Source: Pseudohongiella sp.
Lineage (GTDB): Bacteria; Pseudomonadota; Gammaproteobacteria; Pseudomonadales; Pseudohongiellaceae
Direction of reading: 5' to 3'
Length of the DNA stretch: 64,000 nt
NCBI GenBank assembly: GCA_030651695.1
Contig: JAUSCD010000034.1
Location: 20,679-84,678 of the forward strand
Of this stretch, positions 61,332 to 64,000 are shown in pieces (position 1 is the stretch's first letter; the number at the start of each line of letters is the position of its first letter). The position numbers and the translations under genes were made by a program. The notes beneath the pieces were generated by a model. It was not told where the DNA came from and did not search any database. It was given only the letters and a program-made list of their open reading frames with translations.

Positions 61332-62153
61332 ATGTTGCGTCGTGTCTGTAGCGTGGTTTTTGTTTCTCTGTTTGCCGCCAGTGTTGTTATCGCCCAGCCG
61401 GCAGTGGAAGGAGTGGAAGAATTGCCGGAAGCGCGGGCCGCATTGGATGCGACCGGGTTCACGGGCACCACGCTGATTTATGATCTGAATAATGAGCGCT
61501 GGATGGCAGGACATGCCGAGCTGGTGGATACCGCAGCGTTGCCGGCATCGACGTTTAAATTGTTCAGCTCTCTGGCGGCGCTGGAAACCAGAGTGATACA
61601 TGGCGCTGACGAGATTATTGCCTGGGATGGAGTCACGCGTAGCCGTACCGAAACCAATGCCGACATGAGCCTGCGTGACGCTTTCCGGATTTCTTCAGTT
61701 CCGCATTATCAGCATCTGGTGCGCGAAATAGGTGCTGGTCGGATGGGTGTACTGCTCCGCGAAGCACGTTACGGCAACATGGATATGGACGGCGGACTGG
61801 AGACTTTCTGGTTAAGCGGCGACTTGCGTATCACACCACGCCAACAGATTGAGTTTATGGTACGTCTGCATAAAGCAGACCTGCCCTTCCGCCCTGAGGT
61901 TATCCGCGTTGTCAAAGACATTGCAATGATGGAAGACACTGAATCCTACAAGCTGCGCGCAAAAACCGGACTCGCAGAAACAGGTGATCGCGAAAACACC
62001 GGCTGGTGGGTCGGCTGGGTTGAGACAGGCGACAACGTGTATTTTTTTGCCACGCTGCTGCTAGCTCAGAATCCGGACGATACCTTTGTCCCGAAACGCA
62101 TCAGCGTAAGTCGCCAGATTCTGTCCCAGTTGGGCATTCTGCCTGCAAACTAA
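61332..62153 (+). CDS. Class D (OXA-type) beta-lactamase-like protein
   Basis: The 273-residue product has a signal peptide ending near VVIAQ. All class D signatures are present: S73-T-F-K76, S121-S-V123, Y147-G-N149 and K211-T-G213, followed by GWWVGW. K76 would be carboxylated as in OXA enzymes. The length fits the class. It is therefore a probable serine beta-lactamase in the periplasm, chromosomal and with no mobile element beside it. A sensor-like or penicillin-binding role cannot be excluded without biochemical data. Confidence 0.88.
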   Translation: MLRRVCSVVFVSLFAASVVIAQPAVEGVEELPEARAALDATGFTGTTLIYDLNNERWMAGHAELVDTAALPASTFKLFSSLAALETRVIHGADEIIAWDGVTRSRTETNADMSLRDAFRISSVPHYQHLVREIGAGRMGVLLREARYGNMDMDGGLETFWLSGDLRITPRQQIEFMVRLHKADLPFRPEVIRVVKDIAMMEDTESYKLRAKTGLAETGDRENTGWWVGWVETGDNVYFFATLLLAQNPDDTFVPKRISVSRQILSQLGILPAN

Positions 62154-62279
62154 ACTCCAGTGGACTCATATGGCGCGAGCCGTGCGCCCAGGTGTTTCAG
62201 CTTGCCACAAAATAAAGGTTAACAACCGAACGGCTGGTCGATACAATCCGGCCGCGATGTACGCTGTAGACCTTGCCTG

Positions 62280-62302
62280 ACGATCAGACCTGATCGTTTT
62301 TT
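62280..62302 (+). terminator. Rho-independent terminator
   Basis: ACGATCAG (62280-62287) pairs with CTGATCGT (62290-62297) and is followed by TTTTT. It lies 127 bp after the beta-lactamase-like gene and 120 bp before the SSS symporter start. No recognisable gene lies in the rest of the 270-bp gap. Confidence 0.85.
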
Positions 62303-62423
62303 CACCAACGTGGCTGTGTTTTATGCGCCTGTGTCCGTCAGACGCGTAATACCAGGTTGGGTATTCCGGCACATCCTCAAAAACCAATTTATAAAAACCA
62401 GGGACATTCCGGGGGGGATTCCT

Positions 62424-63890
62424 ATGAATCTGTCGGGCGTAACAATTATTGTTTATCTGGCACTCATCACACTGGTGAGTGTTTATCTGACCAAGCGCAG
62501 CAAAAGCTCTGATGACTGGGCTATCGGCGGCGGCGGCATGGGCCTGTGGTTGATAGCCGCTGGTATTGCAGGTACCCGCATTGGCGGTGCCGGCACCTAC
62601 GGCGTAGCCGGCGACACCATGAACACCGGCGTGTGGAACATGTGGTACGGGGTTAACTCCCTGCTCGCATTAGCACTGGTAGGTTTGTTTTTTGCTGTTC
62701 CCTATCGACGTCTGCGTCTGACCACTATCAGCGAGCTGTTTGTCAGACGGCATGACAGCTCGCGTAACGGTTGGCTTACCAGTCTGTGTGTACAGACTGA
62801 ATATCTGATTATCAATATTCTGGAACCTTTGCTGGTGGGTATCATCATCAGCGCGGTATTTGGGATCAACCGCGAACTGGCCATCATGATAGGCGCGGTG
62901 ATTATCATTTGTTCCACGACTTTTGCAGGTCTGCGTGGCGCGTCTGCCACCAACGTGATTCATGTGGTGGTGGTGACATTGGGTCTTAGCGCGGTTGCCA
63001 TCATTGCCGGCGCGGAACTGGGTGGCATCAGTGGCATCAAGGAAAAGGTTGACGTGGCACTGGCAGGCTCTGAGGTTAACGCCGCCAGCTGGTGGAGTTT
63101 TATCGGCCTTGGCTGGTTCCCGATTATCGCCATGTTTTTCTCAGCGGTTATTCACACTCCTGCAGCATCGGTTTATGTGAATTATTCAAGCTCGGCGAAA
63201 ACAGAAAGTCTGTTGGTTCCGGCTTTCCTGATTGCAGGTGTCCTGGCAGCGATTATGCCGATTCTCGCCTCCATCATTGGTATTGAGGCTGTTGCCAAAT
63301 ATGGCACCGACAGTGGCATCACCAGTTATGCAACGATCACCCGGATTGCAACCGATACCGGTCCGATTATTGGTGGTGTGGCAATTGCAGCAGTGCTGGC
63401 GGCGTTGATTTCATCTGGCGGCCCTATCCTGCTATCCAGCGCGACGTTGTTTGTGAATGACTGGATTCCTGCTTCCAAAACTTATGAACCCAGGCGCAAG
63501 CTGAAGGCCTATCGGGTGACCAGTGTCATTTACGGTTTGTTTGCGGGTGTGCTGGCGTGTCTGCTCCCAATCAGTTCGGTGCTGGAGTTGTTGTTACTGG
63601 GTTTTGCGATGGTGGTACCACCGGCGTTGGCGATTGGTTTTATATTCTACTGGCGTAAGACTACTGAGCAGGGTGTGTTCTGGGGCATCGCCTCTGGATA
63701 TGGTCTGGGTGTGGTTGCGTGGGCGGTTAACACGTTGTTCCTGGATCTGGAGACTGATGTGGCAGCGTATTTCACTACGTTGGTGCCGTTGGTAGTGATT
63801 CCGGTAGTGTCGTTGTTGACGCAGTCGCCGGAGAATCAGGGCGAGAAGTGTGATGCATTCTATAAGGCATTGCGGACTCCGGCTCCTTAA
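62424..63890 (+). CDS. Sodium:solute symporter (SSS family)
   Basis: The 488-residue membrane protein has about thirteen helices and SSS patterns such as GIAGTRIGGAGTYGVAGD in the helix 1 region, PYRRLRLTTISELFVRR and a SSGGPILLSSATLFVNDW segment in the helix 8 region. The substrate is not evident. ATG 62424 is preferred over an upstream start because helix 1 follows directly; a G-rich stretch sits upstream. The 3' third of the gene is strongly G/T-rich and ends 2 bp before a REP-like half-site. Confidence 0.87.
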   Translation: MNLSGVTIIVYLALITLVSVYLTKRSKSSDDWAIGGGGMGLWLIAAGIAGTRIGGAGTYGVAGDTMNTGVWNMWYGVNSLLALALVGLFFAVPYRRLRLTTISELFVRRHDSSRNGWLTSLCVQTEYLIINILEPLLVGIIISAVFGINRELAIMIGAVIIICSTTFAGLRGASATNVIHVVVVTLGLSAVAIIAGAELGGISGIKEKVDVALAGSEVNAASWWSFIGLGWFPIIAMFFSAVIHTPAASVYVNYSSSAKTESLLVPAFLIAGVLAAIMPILASIIGIEAVAKYGTDSGITSYATITRIATDTGPIIGGVAIAAVLAALISSGGPILLSSATLFVNDWIPASKTYEPRRKLKAYRVTSVIYGLFAGVLACLLPISSVLELLLLGFAMVVPPALAIGFIFYWRKTTEQGVFWGIASGYGLGVVAWAVNTLFLDLETDVAAYFTTLVPLVVIPVVSLLTQSPENQGEKCDAFYKALRTPAP

Positions 63891-63892
63891 TT

Positions 63893-63906
63893 GGGGACGG
63901 AGGAGT
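63893..63906. repeat. Single REP-like half-site at the right edge
   Basis: GGGGACGGAGGAGT stands without its inverted partner in the remaining 94 bases. It begins two bases after the symporter stop. The partner may have been lost or may lie beyond the window. No gene is visible from 63891 to 64000. Confidence 0.75.
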
Positions 63907-64000
63907 TTTCTTGAACAGGTATGTTGGGTGAGTTCAGCGGAGGCCGCAACGGGCGTGGGGAGCCGTGCCAGACCGGCCGCATCATTTGAGGGGGCGCCCG

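Noticed and set aside
61332..62153. A mobile resistance cassette
   Set aside because: The beta-lactamase-like gene is not next to an integron site, transposase or plasmid gene, and apart from the G/T-rich start explained by the palindrome its context looks chromosomal.
7072..63906. CRISPR array made of the recurring palindromes
   Set aside because: The repeats are tens of kilobases apart or paired as hairpins, with no regular spacers and no cas genes.

Overview
The window looks like chromosome from a marine-type gammaproteobacterium. The base composition is moderate, the genes are tightly packed and ATGA-coupled, and the content fits such a host: a Mrp-type Na+/H+ antiporter operon, PQQ and GMC dehydrogenases, a TonB receptor, a DUF1800/DUF1501 pair and many secreted peptidases. 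The exact family is not resolved. I see no rRNA, tRNA, CRISPR array, insertion sequence transposase, integrase or prophage gene.

Layout. 1-4432 (minus): Mrp/Mnh antiporter operon, cut by the left edge. 4571-8884: small exported or membrane proteins, a VOC protein and a PQQ dehydrogenase. 9030-16511: an S9 peptidase, a two-gene lysine-to-aminoadipate route and an M1 aminopeptidase. 16632-20985: a divergent Nramp-family transporter, an exported protein of unknown function and a Tat-exported amidohydrolase. 21177-25398: a gluconate-dehydrogenase-type small subunit with two tandem GMC oxidoreductases. 25561-28284: an exported FAH-fold protein and a YtcJ-like lipoprotein amidohydrolase. 28464-32040: arsR-arsH-MFS, then serB. 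32180-38585: an exported paralogue, a DHA2 efflux pump, a DUF1275 protein, a redoxin/cytochrome c/copper-monooxygenase-like fusion, a small flagellar-rod-like protein and a deoxyinosine glycosylase. 38632-45522 (minus): a LysM/DUF5715 protein, a purple acid phosphatase, a TonB receptor, an SDR and a membrane protein. 45840-50738: rlmA, a TPR protein, DUF454, an Smr-like protein and a MAPEG-acid phosphatase fusion. 50973-55182: two rhodanese paralogues, YchJ-like and ABM proteins and a YeeE/TsuA-like transporter. 55296-63890: DUF1800/DUF1501, a PI-PLC-like protein, a DUF885 peptidase, a class D beta-lactamase-like protein and an SSS symporter.

The most unusual signal is not a protein. Many gene ends carry palindromes. 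One family is short and REP-like, built on GGGGACGGAGG and its complement. A second family (23.5, 26.5, 48.4 and twice at 50.8 kb) has a small conserved bulged hairpin whose stems covary. That hairpin sits inside long, perfectly self-complementary arms that differ completely from copy to copy. Coding sequence next to these large elements is strongly skewed to G+T on one strand, and the sign of the skew follows the orientation of the hairpin core. Two pairs of paralogous genes act as internal controls: the paralogue end that touches the element is the G/T-rich one. A different large palindrome at 61.0 kb shows the same flank skew. No REP-associated (RAYT) transposase is present, so any enzyme moving these elements must be encoded elsewhere.
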